Positions 1 to 13,986 of a DNA stretch of 64,000 nucleotides are shown one piece after another. Location of the stretch: positions 2,184,001 through 2,248,000 of the forward strand of contig JALJCS010000034.1 in NCBI GenBank assembly GCA_023055355.1, in the 5' to 3' direction. Both the position numbers and the translations under genes were made by a program. Positions within the stretch are counted from its first letter, which is position 1; every line of letters starts with the position of its first letter. This stretch comes from Agelaius tricolor (Eukaryota; Chordata; Aves; Passeriformes; Icteridae). The notes beneath the pieces are model-generated. The model did not search any database. It was not told the DNA's origin and was given only the letters and a program-made list of their open reading frames with translations.

Positions 1-3000
1 CTGGTCTGATTTGTTAATCCTGCAGGCAGAACAGTGGCTTCTATTGAAGTAAACAGCCCCAAGGTGAAGAAGCTATTTCTTCTATACAGGGTTGAGTTAT
101 TTGTGTGGCATTTACTAGCTAATATTTTCTAACTGCTGTTGGCAGATATTAAGGAAAAGATTAATACTGTATTTTCTCCAATGAATCCTTGTCAGTTCGA
201 TTTGGAGGCTACACGTGGAGAAATGCTTTCTTCTCAGCCAGAGCAACACTGAATAGTCTAAGTGTCTGAGCTGTAAAGCAGTCCTTTTGTTTAAACCACT
301 TTCCATGTTTTTCTGCCAAAAATACATTGCTCATTCTGTCCTTTGCCAGATGTAATTGAGGCAAATTCAGGTGTACACCTAAGTATTTGTTGCATATATT
401 TTGTCACATCTCAGTTTGACAGCATACAATTAAATAATGTGCTGTGGTGTAAAAAGAATTGAATAACTCTTGTATGAACTTAACATTTCAGAAGCCTTAT
501 ACTTAAGAGAATGTGAAAGTTGTGTTCTTTCCACTTCCCCCCAGCAAACAGAGTTCTGAGGCAGGTGAGTCAAATCCCTGCAGTGCCTTGTCAGGAGGCT
601 GATGGGCTGCAGGGCACAGGGATGCTTCCTAGAGCATCCTGCCCTCATCTCTGTCATCACTCTGGGACTAGCCTGCCCTTTTTATTTCTAGCTCTGTTCT
701 TAAACTCTCTGTAGCTTTTCCTATCCCATGATTTCAAACCTTAATCTTTTTTGCCCACTTTGGATTTTAGAATGATAAATGCCCACATTTGATTTTAAAA
801 AGTTCTGCTTGGTGCTTGCCATCTTTTGAAGAATTCTCGCCTGCACTGCCTAGAGCCTTCTCATGCCTGTTTTATTTTATGCATCACCTTCCACTCCAGA
901 AGATAATATCATCAGTGCACTGTCTGTATAAAACTTCACTTTGACGTCAAATACAATGTTTTATTATACTGTAATTTTGTCAACTTCTCTGCAGCACTTA
1001 ACAGTTAAGAGGTATCTTTTTTTAAATCTCAGTGTTGGCTGAACCATCAGAGCTTGTCAAGTCCCCTGAGTGCCAACATGGGTCTTTTTAATGCTGTTAT
1101 TTCTTGGCTGAGTCATTTCAAATTTCTATATATTTTCCTAATTGCAGTCACTTGATCTTCTTGACACTTATAGTAAGTACAGCAATTCAACTACATGGAT
1201 TTACTGTCCTAGTTGAATCTAGTTTTCTAAGAATTATCACAACCAATTAAATGTGTCTTCCCCTTTAGTCTCAGGGATTGTCCAGCTTTGGTAGCTGGAA
1301 TAGAAGGCTACAAAGAGAGGAGACTGCAAGCTGAGTTCCTTGCTGGTGGAGGGATTCATGCAGTGAGACCCAAGAATGTGGTAAAATACAGAGTTATATA
1401 TTTTGCTTTAGAAAATAAGGATGTACACATGCCCAATAAATAGAACAGCTCTGTTCTGCTGTTACCAGTGAAAAGAATGTCTATGCAATAATGAGGATCC
1501 ATCACAGCCTTTAAAAAGGCTGTCTGTGTTAGTTAAAGCACACCATGTGCTTTTTGAATCATGTTCAGCAATACAACCTGTGCAGGAATAAATGCTTAGG
1601 AGGGTTTGTTTGAAAGTGAATGTGACACCTGAGGCAAAGAATGTATCACACTTTGAGCAACATCAGGAAACTGGTTCTATCTGTGAGCATGTTTAAGCTT
1701 GCACTCACATTAACAACATAACTGGTGAAGGAAGTTTTGTTCCACCAACAACTCACTGCTGTGACAAGCTTGTAGGTTCCTATTTTGCTGTTTTGTCCTG
1801 TCCTGGAAACTGATTTTTTTTTTCCTCTGGCATGCATAGGTGCTAAAAATGTCTTGATTGCTTTGTGCCATGCTAGGTTTATGCACTGACCTCCCTCAGT
1901 GTAGACCAGCAGGGAGGGGAAATCAGGTGCATCCACAGAAGAAGTTGCATTTGCATTCTACAAGGAAACATTGCCATTTGCTGATTATAGGGCTTATGCA
2001 CTGAGGAGTAATAAAAAAGCACATAAAGAATGCAGCTGGAGATCACAATTAAAACAATTTAGTTGGTGCAGAGAAATCCAACTTAAATTGTTTATTCAGA
2101 AAAGCTGTCAGGAAATAAACATTTAGCAGTGTGCACCATTATCAAATACCTTTTCACCAGCTCCAGCTGACAGCAGCTACAGAGTACCAGGGGTATTTTT
2201 GTTGCTATTGTTTACTCCTTTTAGGGAACCAGTAAGCTCAGAATACATCCTGTCCCAGTCTTTCTCCATTTATCCTCCAGAAAACCAGAGTTTGCAATAT
2301 ATATTTTTAGCTTTGGGCATCTGTGTAGTAAGATGGAATATGACCTCCAGTGATACATTTTCCCTTCAAACATCTTTCCCAGGCCATTCTGCTGTAGCTC
2401 ATTTGTTTCCTGAGAGATTCACTGTCCACAGCATTCCAGGAGAATTCAGGCAGATATTAGGAAAATCTTTCCAAGATGAAACATTGAAAGTCACAGGGAA
2501 AATCTGACTGGATTTTCTGGGGGGCAGAGGAAGGATGCACTTTTCCCTTCTGTATGAAATCGCCATGGTGTGCCAGCAAGTTAAATATCACTCAGGACTG
2601 AAAGGAGGGAGATGAGCTCTGTAAGCCCCTGGTTTTCTATGATTCAGTATGCTCTCTCATCAAAATGAGAAGTTATTTAAGGATAGTTCACAGCTGCTTA
2701 AGAAGAATAAAAATTGGTTCTATCTGCAAAACTCAGATCCGTGATTTACATACTAGCAAGAGCTAGAGCTGACGTGGACAAAGATTCAGAAATCTTTTCC
2801 AGGATCCTGCCCTAAGAAAACTTTGTTAGTATATAATATGAACTCCTACAAATACTGGTATCAGTTCAATGAAAAACCTGAAAGTTGCAGGTAGTGTATG
2901 TATATTTACGGCTCAGAACCACGTAGGTAGAGAAATCAACCATTCCCAGTGGTCCTAGGTATAAACAATGAATGAGCTATACTAATTAGCTTTCACTTAT

Positions 3001-6000
3001 AAGTGCAAAGCAGGTTAATTAAAAATAAACTTTAATACATTACAGCACTGAAGACATCCCTCACCCTAATTCAAGTACAGATGACTGGATACAGCAAATT
3101 TGATCTATATGTGTTCTCTGGGTTAATTAAAAGTCAGGCATGCATCTGCAGAACCAGACAGAATTTTTTATTTCTACAACGGCCGTTGGCAACTTGGGAT
3201 TAAGAAAAAGATAAAGAAAAAAAGCATCTGGTATCTGTTCAAGTTGAAAGATTCTTTCCAACAGGAAATCTAAAACACTGCTGACATGAGAAATGTTGAC
3301 TCAAGCAAAGCCTTCCACACCCTATCCTCTGCACTGGCTTTTTTTTTCCTATGGAAACTTCTGTGTCTATCGTATGATAAAAGCCTGAAGGCATGAACTC
3401 ATTCTGAATTAGTTTATTGTCAGCCTCTTATTTAGAAATGTCAGCAGCACTGAAAGCAAAATGACTAAGAAAATCTCTTAATTCTTAAGATGATCTTCTT
3501 GGCAGAGGCTTTAAATACATCTTCAGAAGTATCGGATTCTCCCTCACCTTTCCTGGAATATTCTTTGAAGAGATCACAAAATTCTGCATTCCATAATGTG
3601 GTATACAATCTCTTCATATGGGAACCATGTGTCAGGAGAAAATGTTAAGCAGATCCCTTCTGTGGGGGGAAGCCCATAAATGACCTCATTCATCAAGAAT
3701 TCATCAAGAATTCAAGCACAGCCACGTCCTAACCTGCCTCACAGAGGCAGCAATTTTATTGTACTTTATATTCCTCCTCCATCTCCCTTCAGTGGCACAA
3801 AATAATAATTTAGATGCAAGAAAGCTCAATGTGTATGAGGAAATTATTTTCAAGAATGCTTCCTTCAAAAGACTTTTGACAAACAAATGGTTGTGCTTCC
3901 ACACTGGTGGCCTCCAAGGCAGCACCAAGCAGGATATTGGAATATCTGCTTTGCAGGACAAAGAGGCTGAAGATGGGAGGACAAACATTTCTACTGCACA
4001 GGGACCCCTCAGTCACCTTCAGTCCAAGGAACTCAATGCAACACCAAAATGGCATTCACACATTCACACACAGAACTGGACAAGATCAATTCTTGCTGGA
4101 TTTCTGCCATCATAATGTGAAAGGACTTTCAACGTACATGAGAACTGCAGGAGCTGAATCCAGTCCCAGAGTAAGAAGCGGGCACTTGTAAACTCTGTGC
4201 CAATCTTAGTTTTTCCAGTGAACTATGAAATACAGATGATGAGGCTTCTCTTCCAACAAAGCTAAGAAGTCTATGGTGGCTTATTCATAAAGCTGAGATA
4301 ATTAAGCAGTAATTCCAGTGATATTTCAGCCACTACTTTTCCTGTAAAACCTGCTGAGAAACATAACATACCCCAGAATGAAAAAAAAAAAAAACAACCC
4401 AACAGTGAAAAATATGCTTCTTTAAAGTTGCACTCTTCACTTAAAAGAAAACTGCTGGAAAGTATAAAACTAATTCCAAGTACTATCACAAGTATAAGAG
4501 AAGAGTAAACTTTAATTATCTCACTGTTATAGTTTTCAATAAAGATTTATTAGCAATCAGTTCCAAATGACAGCAGTTTGAAATCTTTCAGTGCTGAACT
4601 TAGGATAAGGAAATATAAAATTTATTTGATTCCAAGGGAAAGAAGGTATTTTTAAACAAAACCAGAGGTGCAAAATACCCTGCATAGCCACAAGTTGAAT
4701 CTTTCTGAAATAAAATAATAATAAAAAAGGCATGTATAAAACAAAATAATCTAAATACAAGCACCTTAATCATGTACTTTATGTATTTATCATCAGCAAC
4801 CTAAGGTTTGCTTATTAACTTTAAGAAAAACAATATGTGCTTTTCCAGCACCTGTTTTGAGGAAGAGTCAAACTTCCTGCATTTGAGCTTTAACATATTT
4901 GGAAAACAGATCAGATCACGGCATCAGATAAAATCTTTCCTCATCAGAAAGCACCTGACATTCCAAATCAGCTTTGTTTCAGATTACAGCAACTCAGCAT
5001 TCAGTGCTGAATTTTGAGTTGAACAGAACTCATCACTTTAATGCCAAAACAAGAGTTTTATTTTTTTTATTTCGTACGGTGACCTTGGAACGTGCTTTCT
5101 CGCACAGTGTCTCATCATCATTGGAACATGGCGAGGAGAGGGGAGAACAGCCCTAAGATGTGGAGTCGAGGAGCCTGCTGGCTTCCTGCTTACAAGCAAG
5201 TGAGCCAGGCTGAAACTGCTCTGAAATCTCACTGTCAGCATATTTCAGTATTAACAGACATCTCTTGTTGAAGACATTCTGATTTCCCTCCTCGCTCCTC
5301 TCTTGATTTTATATCAGATGAAGAAATATGCCACTGAGGTAGTCAGATCAGTAAAAGCAGCTTTGTTTTGAAGGAAGTGAATGTCCCTAAAATCAGAGTG
5401 AAATATCTTATTTTCCTTCACATCGTGTGCACTTCTAAAAGACAGGGAAGCTGCAGGAGCCTACATTGTGTAGCCACCCTACCTGCAAAATCTATAAGGA
5501 AGCAAATGTTGCCATTTTTTCAGGTGACAGAATTATAAATATGTGAGAAGTGAGTTTTTTGCCCTGCTTTACTGTAAACAGATTCTTATTTACCTTTTGA
5601 TATGAAATCATTTGGAACTGAAAGATGGAAGAGTTTCACTCAGCTTGGCTATGGTGCACTAGCTGAGATGTGATTATGAGTAGGAGAAAACCAGGGGAGA
5701 ATTACATAGGAATATGTTCTCCTCCTTCATCTTTTGGAAGCTTGAACACATTTTGTTATACTTGAATGCTCACTTGCAGTGCTGTGCTGAGCACTTTCAT
5801 TTGAATATTCCATAAATGGTGTTACCTCTCAAAGTATCACCAAGGATTTTGCTATTATTAAGACACTAGAAAAGGGTTCAGTGTGATTTCAGATAGCTGG
5901 TTGGGAAAAGCAAAAGGAAATTTATTTTTAACTCCTCCCATTACTGTCTCTTTCCCAAATGGTTTGATCTTAATGAAATGGTTGGAGTTGTCCTCCTGAA

Positions 6001-8149
6001 TCATGTGCTGGAGACAATGTCATGAGGTCAAATGAGAATCCTCATAGGAAAAAATTTTTCTTCCACTCAACTCCCTCTGTGCAACACACAGCCCCACCTG
6101 GTACCTCAGCTCTGCTGCAGCACTTGGGGGAAAGAGTGGGGTGTGCTTTCAGATGGCAGAATAGCAAAGATTCAGCACAACCCATCAGAATTCCCCTTAC
6201 AGAGCCACTGCTGGAGTGGAGAAGGCAGACATACAAGCAGCACTGCCCTCCTCTGAAAAGGAAGCAGTCAAGGAAAAGGCAGAGAACCAACAGGCAGTGA
6301 AAACCAGGGACAAGAAATGGATATCCATTACACCAGCTGCACCTGTGTAGCAGGAAAACTCTTCCTAGAGTGGGGGCAAAATCACTTGAACACTCCCCTA
6401 TCTGCAAAGCTAACTGTGCTGGGTGGAGGAGGGTGTGCAGAATAAGATGCTAGGCTGGTACTGCTGGCCCAGACATATATGATTGACAGAAAATCACTTT
6501 ATATTGCCATTATATACCTATACCTATATCTATCTATATCTATATATCTTGTATATATACGTGTACACACTTAAAAATATGTAAGAGGGATATATCATGT
6601 ATATGTATCGCTATAAAAACCCAGTCCTACCATTTGACAGAAAGGTTTCCTAACAACCCCCTTCTCAGAGTATAAGTGGAGATTGCTCCCTTGAGTGGGG
6701 ACACCCCTCAAAGTTACTCCTTGAGGCTGAGTGAAAGAGATTGTCATGGGTGAGTAACATCAATCTGTTCTTAAAAACTGGTTTGCTAGCTTTAATATGA
6801 TTGCTTCAATATTGCTTCAAAAATAGTGTACTATACTTCTAGTCATAGCTACCTATACCGTGTGGTAAATAATTCTGATTAAGATTGTCTAGATAATTAT
6901 TAATTATCATAATAAATCATTTATTTTTATATAAATTTGGTTTGCCACCCTTAATCCTGCTGGACAAAGTTGGATGACATCTCAATTACATCTGTATAAT
7001 CCTTTGGACATAAATGATTGACAAAGTCTGGGGCCAAGATTGGCTCCAACTGCAAGTAGGCTCCTCTCTGAGAAGGAGTTTAGAAATCAAGAGGGTTCTT
7101 TCCACACCTTGTGATACAAGAGAATTGTGTGAAGCCAGATCCTGAATCTACTGGAGTTAAGGATTCTAAATTCAGACTTTACAAGACTCTAGACTTTGTT
7201 CTTGCTTGAAACATTTGGAAAGACACTGGAATATACAAAGGAGAGAAATAACTTTAAATTTACATGATCTTCTTTTTTTTCCCTAATAGAAAGAAATCTC
7301 AGGTAAGAGAGGAACAGCCCTGTAGGGTTCACTGCTGCTCTATAAGTATTACTTATGCCCACTTCTGTTTAAAAATTTGAGAAGGCTGTGACAGAGAACT
7401 GGCGGCAGTTATTCTTTTTTGAAACAGCAGTACACAACTTCATTACACTAAAGATCCTGGTAGATTTTAAACACACCACATTCACATATATTTCTTAATG
7501 TATTTCCTTGCCAGACAAGCTTTCTTCAACTCTTATGAGGACCTCAGAAAGAGTTACACAATCTTCATGAATGTTTTAAGGAGAGGAGAAATGCCAGGAA
7601 AGGTAACGTAATAGGTTCTTGGTGTGAAATTACCTGCTAGACTGCAAGAATGGAAAGAAAAAGGAAAAAGTACAAGTTCTAGACAAAATTAATTGTCTCA
7701 TATGCAGATATAATTTCCATAGCACCAGGTGACAGAAAAACTGAAGCCAGTGAGGGTGAAGAATATAATGATCATAACTGTTAATGCCGTGTCCATGAAA
7801 CAGGAGGCAGAGAAATCACTACCTTAATAACAGCTTCCTCTAAGGCGGAACAATCAATATCCAACTACACTACATGTCAATTATCTGCTTAATTATCCTA
7901 TATGTGTCACTACAAACACCCTTCAAAGGGCTGCAAACAAATTTTTGCCAATGGTTTTCCCCAGCAAACAGATCTGCCTACAATCACGATGCATTTCCCC
8001 GTTTTCACTGCTTTGTGAATCTAATTGTTGAATTTTCTCTCAGGTGACTGCTTCTAAATTTTTCTCTCCTCCATGGCTAAGAGAAAAGTCTTCATTACTC
8101 ATACTTGATAACTAAACAAGCATTTACACCCTACTGTCTGTTAAATACA
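1..8149. other. AT-rich intergenic or intronic sequence, no recognised gene
   Basis: I see no protein family, RNA gene or coherent splice structure in these 8.1 kb on either strand. The short reading frames are isolated and have no recognisable domain. Composition is AT-rich with ordinary homopolymer runs, such as poly(A) near 4,380-4,395. The only simple repeat that stands out is the AT-rich microsatellite at 6,511-6,562. The stretch could be intron, intergenic DNA or old repeats too decayed to name by eye. Confidence 0.6.
6511..6562. repeat. AT-rich microsatellite (TATATC/TATACC)n
   Basis: Imperfect hexamer and dinucleotide repeat made of TATACC, TATATC and TA steps, about 50 bp long. The run is interrupted, which suggests an old locus of low current variability. 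Confidence 0.8.
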
Positions 8150-9029
8150 TGTCTTGGTTTTACAAGACAGGTGTCTGCTAGGGAAGGCAGAAAAGCCTCC
8201 CTTGGAATGGAGAATGTAAACCCCCTCCCTCCGAACTATTAGAATTTTGAAATTAAGGGGCTCTCGGGCAAAGATATGGGAATAGGAATAACAGTTCTCT
8301 ACTAGTGTGCGTAATAAAGCAAACAAACAGCAACAACCTCGGCATCAGCAATAACAGAGCCAGGAACCCGGTGCCGGCCTCCGGCTGCGGCGCGCTCCGC
8401 TCCGGGGCAGTTCCGGGCACGGCCGGCAGGGGCGCTGGCGGCTCCCGCTGCGCAGGGCGGGCCGGGGATCCCCGCGGGGCCGCAGGGGGCGCTGTGGCGC
8501 AGCCTCAGGGAGGACGCGGCCATGGCGGCTGGGCCCAGACGGGAGGGGATGGAAGAGCGGCTTTGCTCCACAGAACCCGATCTAGGGCAGCCGATCTAGC
8601 AGGGCTCTCAGAAGCAGCAGGCTGTAACACAGGATGAGCAGAAATCCCGGGACAGTGGGTGAGAATGTCTCAAAACTCTACGGCAATAACTGGAACCTGC
8701 GGCGTTTCCTGGCAGGGCAGGTGGATGTGGGGCCCAGTAACAGAAATGTTCCTGCTGGGTTATGGTGGTGGCAGTGAACTCCTTCCCCAAGTCACAGGTC
8801 AGACCGTCCTCCCACAAAGCCCAGCAGTGAGAGAGAGGCTGCCCCCAACTCCATCTCTTTTTAAGTGCCCCCCTCCCCGAGAGAGAACTCCCCAAAACCA
8901 AAGGAGTTCCCCCTCCCCTCCATCTCAGGCACCCAGCCATCAGCACTTCTTAGCCTCTCACTGGGAAAAAAATCCACACATAACAAGGAAAAACAGAAAA
9001 AACCCAACCCCCAACAGTACAACACCACA
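8150..9029 (+). mobile_element. Endogenous retrovirus LTR (solo or partial), passerine type
   Basis: The sequence from 8,150 begins TGTCTTGGTTT. It continues through a stretch with GGGGCTCTCGGGCAAAGATA and a nearby AATAAC/AATAAAG run near 8,308-8,318, which I recognise as the start of a passerine ERV LTR type. A GC-rich middle section (8,370-8,600) follows, with a CCGCAGGGGGCGCTG box and an ATGGCGG box, then a purine/pyrimidine-skewed 3' part. The right edge is set at a CACCACA near 9,029 and is uncertain, because I could not find a convincing target-site duplication. No gag, pol or env reading frames are present. The GC-rich middle could be a separate insertion or a CpG-island promoter inside the LTR. 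Confidence 0.6.
8370..8600. promoter_or_regulatory. CpG island with CTCF-like and YY1-like boxes
   Basis: About 230 bp of CpG-dense sequence within an AT-rich region. It contains CCGCAGGGGGCGCTG near 8,480-8,495, close to the CTCF core pattern, and GGCCATGGCGGCTG near 8,517-8,531, close to YY1/Kozak-type promoter sequence. No coding exon can be anchored to it. Confidence 0.4.
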
Positions 9030-9313
9030 TATTGATCCATAATTGAATTAAATGAGCATTGCTTTGTTTGTAGAGATAAGCAGAACAGAGAATTCTTATG
9101 AGAAAAGCAGAAAATATTTTTCAAAGCTATGAGAAAAACAGTTAAAAGTGGCTACTCAGGACACATTGCAGCTTCAGAAAACACTTCTGCATTGCTAAAC
9201 TGAAATTAATGCTTTCACAGATGTCTGCACAGGTCCCATGAATTTTTGGCTGTGCAGACTCAGGCTATTCTGTGCATGGAGAATGAACAAAACAAAGGCT
9301 GCAGCAACATGTC

Positions 9314-9723
9314 TGTTATAGACGAATAATGTGATAGCTGGCTCTCACAATTAAGAGATAGATATTATGTGTATGTTATGAGAATATGTCCCCCCATAGT
9401 CCTCTTTCCCCTCCCCCTTGTAATAGCCTCGGTAGTCACTTGGGGACTTGTTACTAAGAGGCATGACATGGCAACACCTGGCCTCCAACCACGATGTAAA
9501 AAAGTGATCTCCACCAATGGACTGCAGAGAAGGAATTTTCTGACAAAAGTTTTGGAGGTGCTCAGGGTATAAAAGGCAAAGCACCCATTTTGTAGATGAG
9601 CCGGTGGCTGCTGGTCACAGAGACTCCCAGCACTGTAATTTTTCCTTATTCAGCCCTTTGTTGTACTTTTTGTTAAGGTTCAAAAAACCTTTGAAATTTT
9701 AAAAGTGAGTGTCGTTTCTCACA
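9314..9723 (+). mobile_element. Solo LTR with 5-bp target-site duplication
   Basis: A complete 410-bp LTR that starts TGTTATAGACG and ends GTTTCTCACA, so it has TG...CA termini. The 5-bp duplication ATGTC lies at 9,309-9,313 and 9,724-9,728. A TATA box (GTATAAAAGG) sits near 9,568, upstream of the likely transcription start. No internal viral genes remain, so LTR-LTR recombination has removed the provirus. A 5-bp duplication fits gammaretrovirus-like or ERVL-like classes; I recognise the type from passerine genomes but do not assign a library name. Confidence 0.9.
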
Positions 9724-10439
9724 ATGTCCAATACATTTTGTGGAAGCTACCTTACAATGCCACTTCTGGAATTCAATGCACAGACCACCTTTAACATGCA
9801 CTTCTATTTTCCCAACATGCCTGTAATTCCACCTAAATGATGCAGTGATGGGGTGATGGGGCACAGTTGTGTTTGCCCATTAATCCCTAACACTAGAACA
9901 TAATTCATGTTGATGAGGGGTAAGAAGCCTGGGATTTATTGATAAGTTCTTTTAGCATCACTGAGTTCCAGTTGAGCCTGGCTGAGAGCTGCCATATTAC
10001 AGAGCAGGCAGCTGAATTTGGCTGCTGGAAACCAGTCTGGATGTTAACCACAGTAACATCAGTCTCATTTCTGTCACTAAGACTTTGAGTTTCCATCTCC
10101 AAGCAGAATCAAGTCAGATGACTCCATTTATATACATTCTTTGACACAACCTTGTCCACTATTTCATGGTACTTTGGTCTTGTTTGAAAAATAGGAAAAG
10201 CCGACTGTAATATTTCATACCAGAGAGAAGTTAAATTCAAATAGAGAGTATTGAGAATCTACCTAGATTTAAGTAGGAAACCAGACTTAAGCTCCTATTT
10301 ATGTGATGTTTTTTAAATGCTAAGTGCCCAAGAAAGTTGGGTATTAGATCATACTAAGAAAACCAGATCCCATTCAGATGCTTTTGAATATTTTACTCCA
10401 CTAAAAAAGTCCTTCTAAAGAGACTGTGTTGATGGCATA
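9724..10439. other. Unannotated spacer
   Basis: Moderately AT-rich sequence between the solo LTR and the next CpG island. I see no gene, tandem repeat or recognisable mobile element in it. Confidence 0.5.
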
Positions 10440-11090
10440 TATTTCCTTCTGTGCACAAGGCTTCGGTCTCCGTTCCCTGCCTGCCCCAAGGCGCGTCCAG
10501 CCCGGCCCGGGCAGGGGGGCGGTGCTGCCACCTTGTGGGCACAGAGCGGTGCTGTGCACAGAGGGGAGCGGTGAAGCACAGTGAGGAGTGCAAAGGAGCG
10601 TGACCGGGCTTGAGGGGCCGCCGTGCGGGGCGGTGGCTGGGAAGAACGACAGCGGCGGGGCCGGTTTCGGCGGGCGGCGGAGGCGCGCAGGGGACAGAGC
10701 TCCCGTTTCAAGACGGGGAAGCGCCCGCGTACCAGGATCCTGCATGAGCCGGGTCGGGCTCCAGCCGCACTCAAGATGGCGGCCGCGGCAGGACTCCGGC
10801 AGAGGCGTCGCCGCCGCTCCCTACCGCGGTTCGCGGGGCTCCGGTGCCGCTGACCCCGCCAACCGTTTTCTCCCGCCGGGAAAAGCAGCAGAAAATGGCG
10901 CTGAGAGCGTCGGGACCGGGTTGAGGCAGCCAGCAAGAGAAACGCCTGTGTGAGGAGCGGGGGATGCTTAAGGGTACCACAACAAAGATGGCGGCTCGGC
11001 CGGGAGTGGCTTCTGCCAGTACCAAAGATTGCGGAGAGGAAATCCAGGAGAAACGGCTGCTGGCATCCTGGGCTTGCCAGGCAGGTTTTG
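10440..11090. promoter_or_regulatory. CpG-island promoter, probably bidirectional, with YY1 and CTCF-like boxes
   Basis: The sequence changes abruptly to CpG-dense DNA. It holds TGCCACCTTGTGGGC at 10,526-10,540, AAGATGGCGGCC at 10,773-10,784 and AAGATGGCGGCT at 10,985-10,996. The AAGATGGCGGC motif is the classic YY1 site near the start of many vertebrate housekeeping genes. The same pair of boxes recurs in the modules at 28.9-29.6 and 33.0-33.4 kb. Transcription to the right is favoured by the consensus splice donor at 11,490. Long open frames on both strands here are expected from GC content and are not evidence of protein. Confidence 0.55.
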
Positions 11091-11489
11091 TACTTGATTG
11101 CAAGGCAGTTTTCCTGCCTCTGCAGGGGGTGGCACCTGCATCCCACTGGAAAGGGGAGAGAAATAATTCCCCTCATTCCCTGGCCCAGCCCTGGAGTGGG
11201 AGCAGCTTGCCCTTATCCTGGAGTTCTCCTGCTCCTGCCCAGCATCCCTCTGGTACCCTCATGTGCTTCCCAAGCTCCCAGCACTGATGGATCTAAACAA
11301 GGAGAACAATCCCTGTTCCTTCTCTTCTCCATCCTTCATGTTCCTGGGCCCTGCATCTCCCTGGTTATTCCCTGTCTGACTCCTCATCTCCATCCCACCT
11401 TCTCCCTGGTCACATCTGAGCCTGAGATGTGTTTAGCAGCAAATCCATTCCTTTAAAGGAAGCCCAGTGCAAAGAGCATCCAGCTGCAG
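10964..11489 (+). other. Putative first exon ending at a consensus splice donor
   Basis: Plus-strand sequence leaving the CpG island reaches CAGCTGCAG followed by GTAAGT at 11,490, a perfect donor. Two ATGs, at 10,964 and 10,988, open one 107-codon frame; the second lies in the AAGATGGCGGC promoter box. The frame resembles no protein I know and stops before the donor, at about 11,287. A 5' untranslated or noncoding exon is therefore more likely than coding sequence. The next candidate exon on this strand is at 13,987. Confidence 0.3.
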
Positions 11490-13402
11490 GTAAGTCTTCC
11501 TGCATTTCATTTTTCTCTGGCCAGTTTTGGAGGGTTTCCCTCTGTGCTTTCCTGTGACCCAGATGTGTCCCTTCCTTTGTCCAGATCCAGTGCCAAAAGA
11601 TTGAACAACTGCTGAGTGGGGTCTGGGATGAGAATGGTTCTGCTAAAATGAGGGAAAGAATGCTAGAAGAAAAATGAGCTTCCTTTGAATGTCTGGAATA
11701 AAAGCACTGGGAAAGGGCACTTTTTAATTCAATTTGGTGCCACCTCCCCTTTTTTTATGGCTCATACTCCATGGTGAGCAATCTAAGCCAAAAGATGAAA
11801 TGCAGGAGGCTTTGATTCTGCAGTGAACTTAACTTCCCTTTTCTCCTCTCTTTCAGGACAGGGAGAACCACTGAAGTTGTCCTGGCCTTGCCAAGGTGTT
11901 TGAGCTGCCAAACCCAAACTGGTCCTGATGATGGAGGACTTAAGAAATTACTCAATCCAGCTAAATGCTTTAAAAAGGGAGATGGTTTGGTTATAGAAAT
12001 ATTTCTGCCTGAAACTGGGAAGAGATTGGGAAGAGTTAAACCCCCCAATTCTGCATAACAGCACAAGGATTTTTTAATTCTTTGCCTTTTTTTCCCTTCC
12101 TTTGAATGGGTTTGTTTGTTTCCCCTTGGAAGACTGCACACACAATAGGCAGATTTTTCAATTAAGCCATTTTTTCCCACTTTTAGTCTTCAATGGAGCC
12201 CAGGTGCCAATTGTTTGCTGCTTGGTTTCTGCCTTCCCTTTCCTGCCTACAGCTTAAGCCCTTTCTCTCCTTCCTGCTTTTTGGCCATCACTGGTCATGC
12301 AGATGATGCTGATGCAGATGGCTGATAAATAATTATCAAACAGCTTGGGAATGGTCTGTATCAGTAACATTAAAAGATGCAGTATATAGACCATCAAGCA
12401 ATGAATTTAGCAACAGTTGGATAGTAACTAATCATCTTTCCTTTGAAGCCCTCTTCATAGCATATTTCCTTATAAAGGGAAAGCATTTGGTTTTTATTTT
12501 ATAAAATACTACAAATCACCAGCAGCCAGCTTAAGCGAGCATGGCAGACTGACAAAGACATGGTAATGTTTTTTCTTTTAAATCCCTCGCAAGCCCATCC
12601 CCTACTGGGGAGGCAGCTCAGGGAGTTTCAGCCCTCAGCTGCCATCCTGTGCTCATGGAGAGCAACCTCTCCAGCTGTCCCAGCCTCAGGAAAGCACAGA
12701 AGAGGGGTTTACACAGATCAGGGATTAAGCTAGACCCAGGTTGGGCTCAGCTCAGTCACCATGGTGCTGTTAGAGGCCTTAAACCCTTTTTCTATCGGAT
12801 TGATTGATGGTGGTTGTGGTGCAGCCACTGTGTTGCTGTCAATGTGCTCCCCTGCAGCCTAGCCTGACATGGTGAGCAGGGGCTTGGGGTTCTGCCTCAT
12901 GTGTTAAACATCAAACCAGAAGATAAAACAACAGCTAAAAGCCCTGCCCTGCCACGTGTCTCACTCTGCACCACTGCTATGAGAGGAGGGTGAAAGACCC
13001 AGTCAGTTTTAGCTCTGTAAAGCAGCTGCAGAGCAGTGATGAGTGCCTGAATCACATCCCCTGCAGCCATCAGGGGAGTGAGGGCCGGGAAAAGGGCAGA
13101 GAAAGGGAAATAAAAAACCAACAGAGCCACCAAGACTGGAGGATGTGAGGATGAATCCAAAACTATGCTCTCCAAGAACTGAAAGAACACATTTCTTAAA
13201 ACAAGACATCCAAACTGGAATGAGGGGCTTGCACTCTTTCCAGATCTTGCCAGCACCATAACTCATTAAAAAAAAAAAAAAAAGCCATCTGTGGAAATGG
13301 GATGCTCCTTTAAGCCTGGCAGAGACTTTCTCCAGCACCACAAACCACCCTTCCTGTTGCTCTTCCTTTACCACTCATGGCTGAGCCATGGAGACCTGCT
13401 TC

Positions 13403-13406
<4 letters not shown>
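11490..13406. other. Probable intron or intergenic sequence
   Basis: No recognisable exon, domain or mobile element. Poly(A) runs occur near 13,266-13,283. The region lies between the donor at 11,490 and the exon-like block at 13,987, so it may be intronic if those two belong to one transcript. Confidence 0.4.

Positions 13407-13440
<34 letters not shown>
13407..13440. repeat. (GT)17 microsatellite
   Basis: Uninterrupted GT dinucleotide array of 34 bp. A pure array of this length is normally polymorphic in birds. Confidence 0.97.
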
Positions 13441-13442
<2 letters not shown>

Positions 13443-13986
13443 TTCAGGGGTTTTTTTAAACCAAGAAAAAAATCAATATCATATTTTAAAAAGAACCCCC
13501 AGAGCTTTGGGGAAAGTGGGCATAAATGTCAAACAAAACACAAAGAAAGACTGAGCTACTAAGGGATCATTCTTAGAGCAGCAGTGGTGGGGTGGGAGGG
13601 AAGAAATATAGCAGACAAATTTAACACCATTTAGGAGGGTTTATACACAATATTTTCATTGCAAGCAGCATTTAAAGTGACAATTTAGTGATTTATCATA
13701 TCCCAGCACACTCCTACCCTGTCAAAGTGATGGGCAGAACCAGCAGAGCAGCTCTGAACACACTGTTCATTACAAGGCAGCATCAACAAACCCAGAACAG
13801 CTCCACCCTTGGCCAACCCTGTCCCCTTGGGCCTTCTGAGAAGCTGGGATTTAGGAGAAGGCCCTGCAGGGGAACAGTGTTTCAAATGTCAAAGGCTTTA
13901 AAAATATACAAGGCTATGAAAGAACATTTCAGGGTTTTTTTCAGCTGATTGTTTAGGAATTTACTTGGAATAAGCTTCTTCCCCAG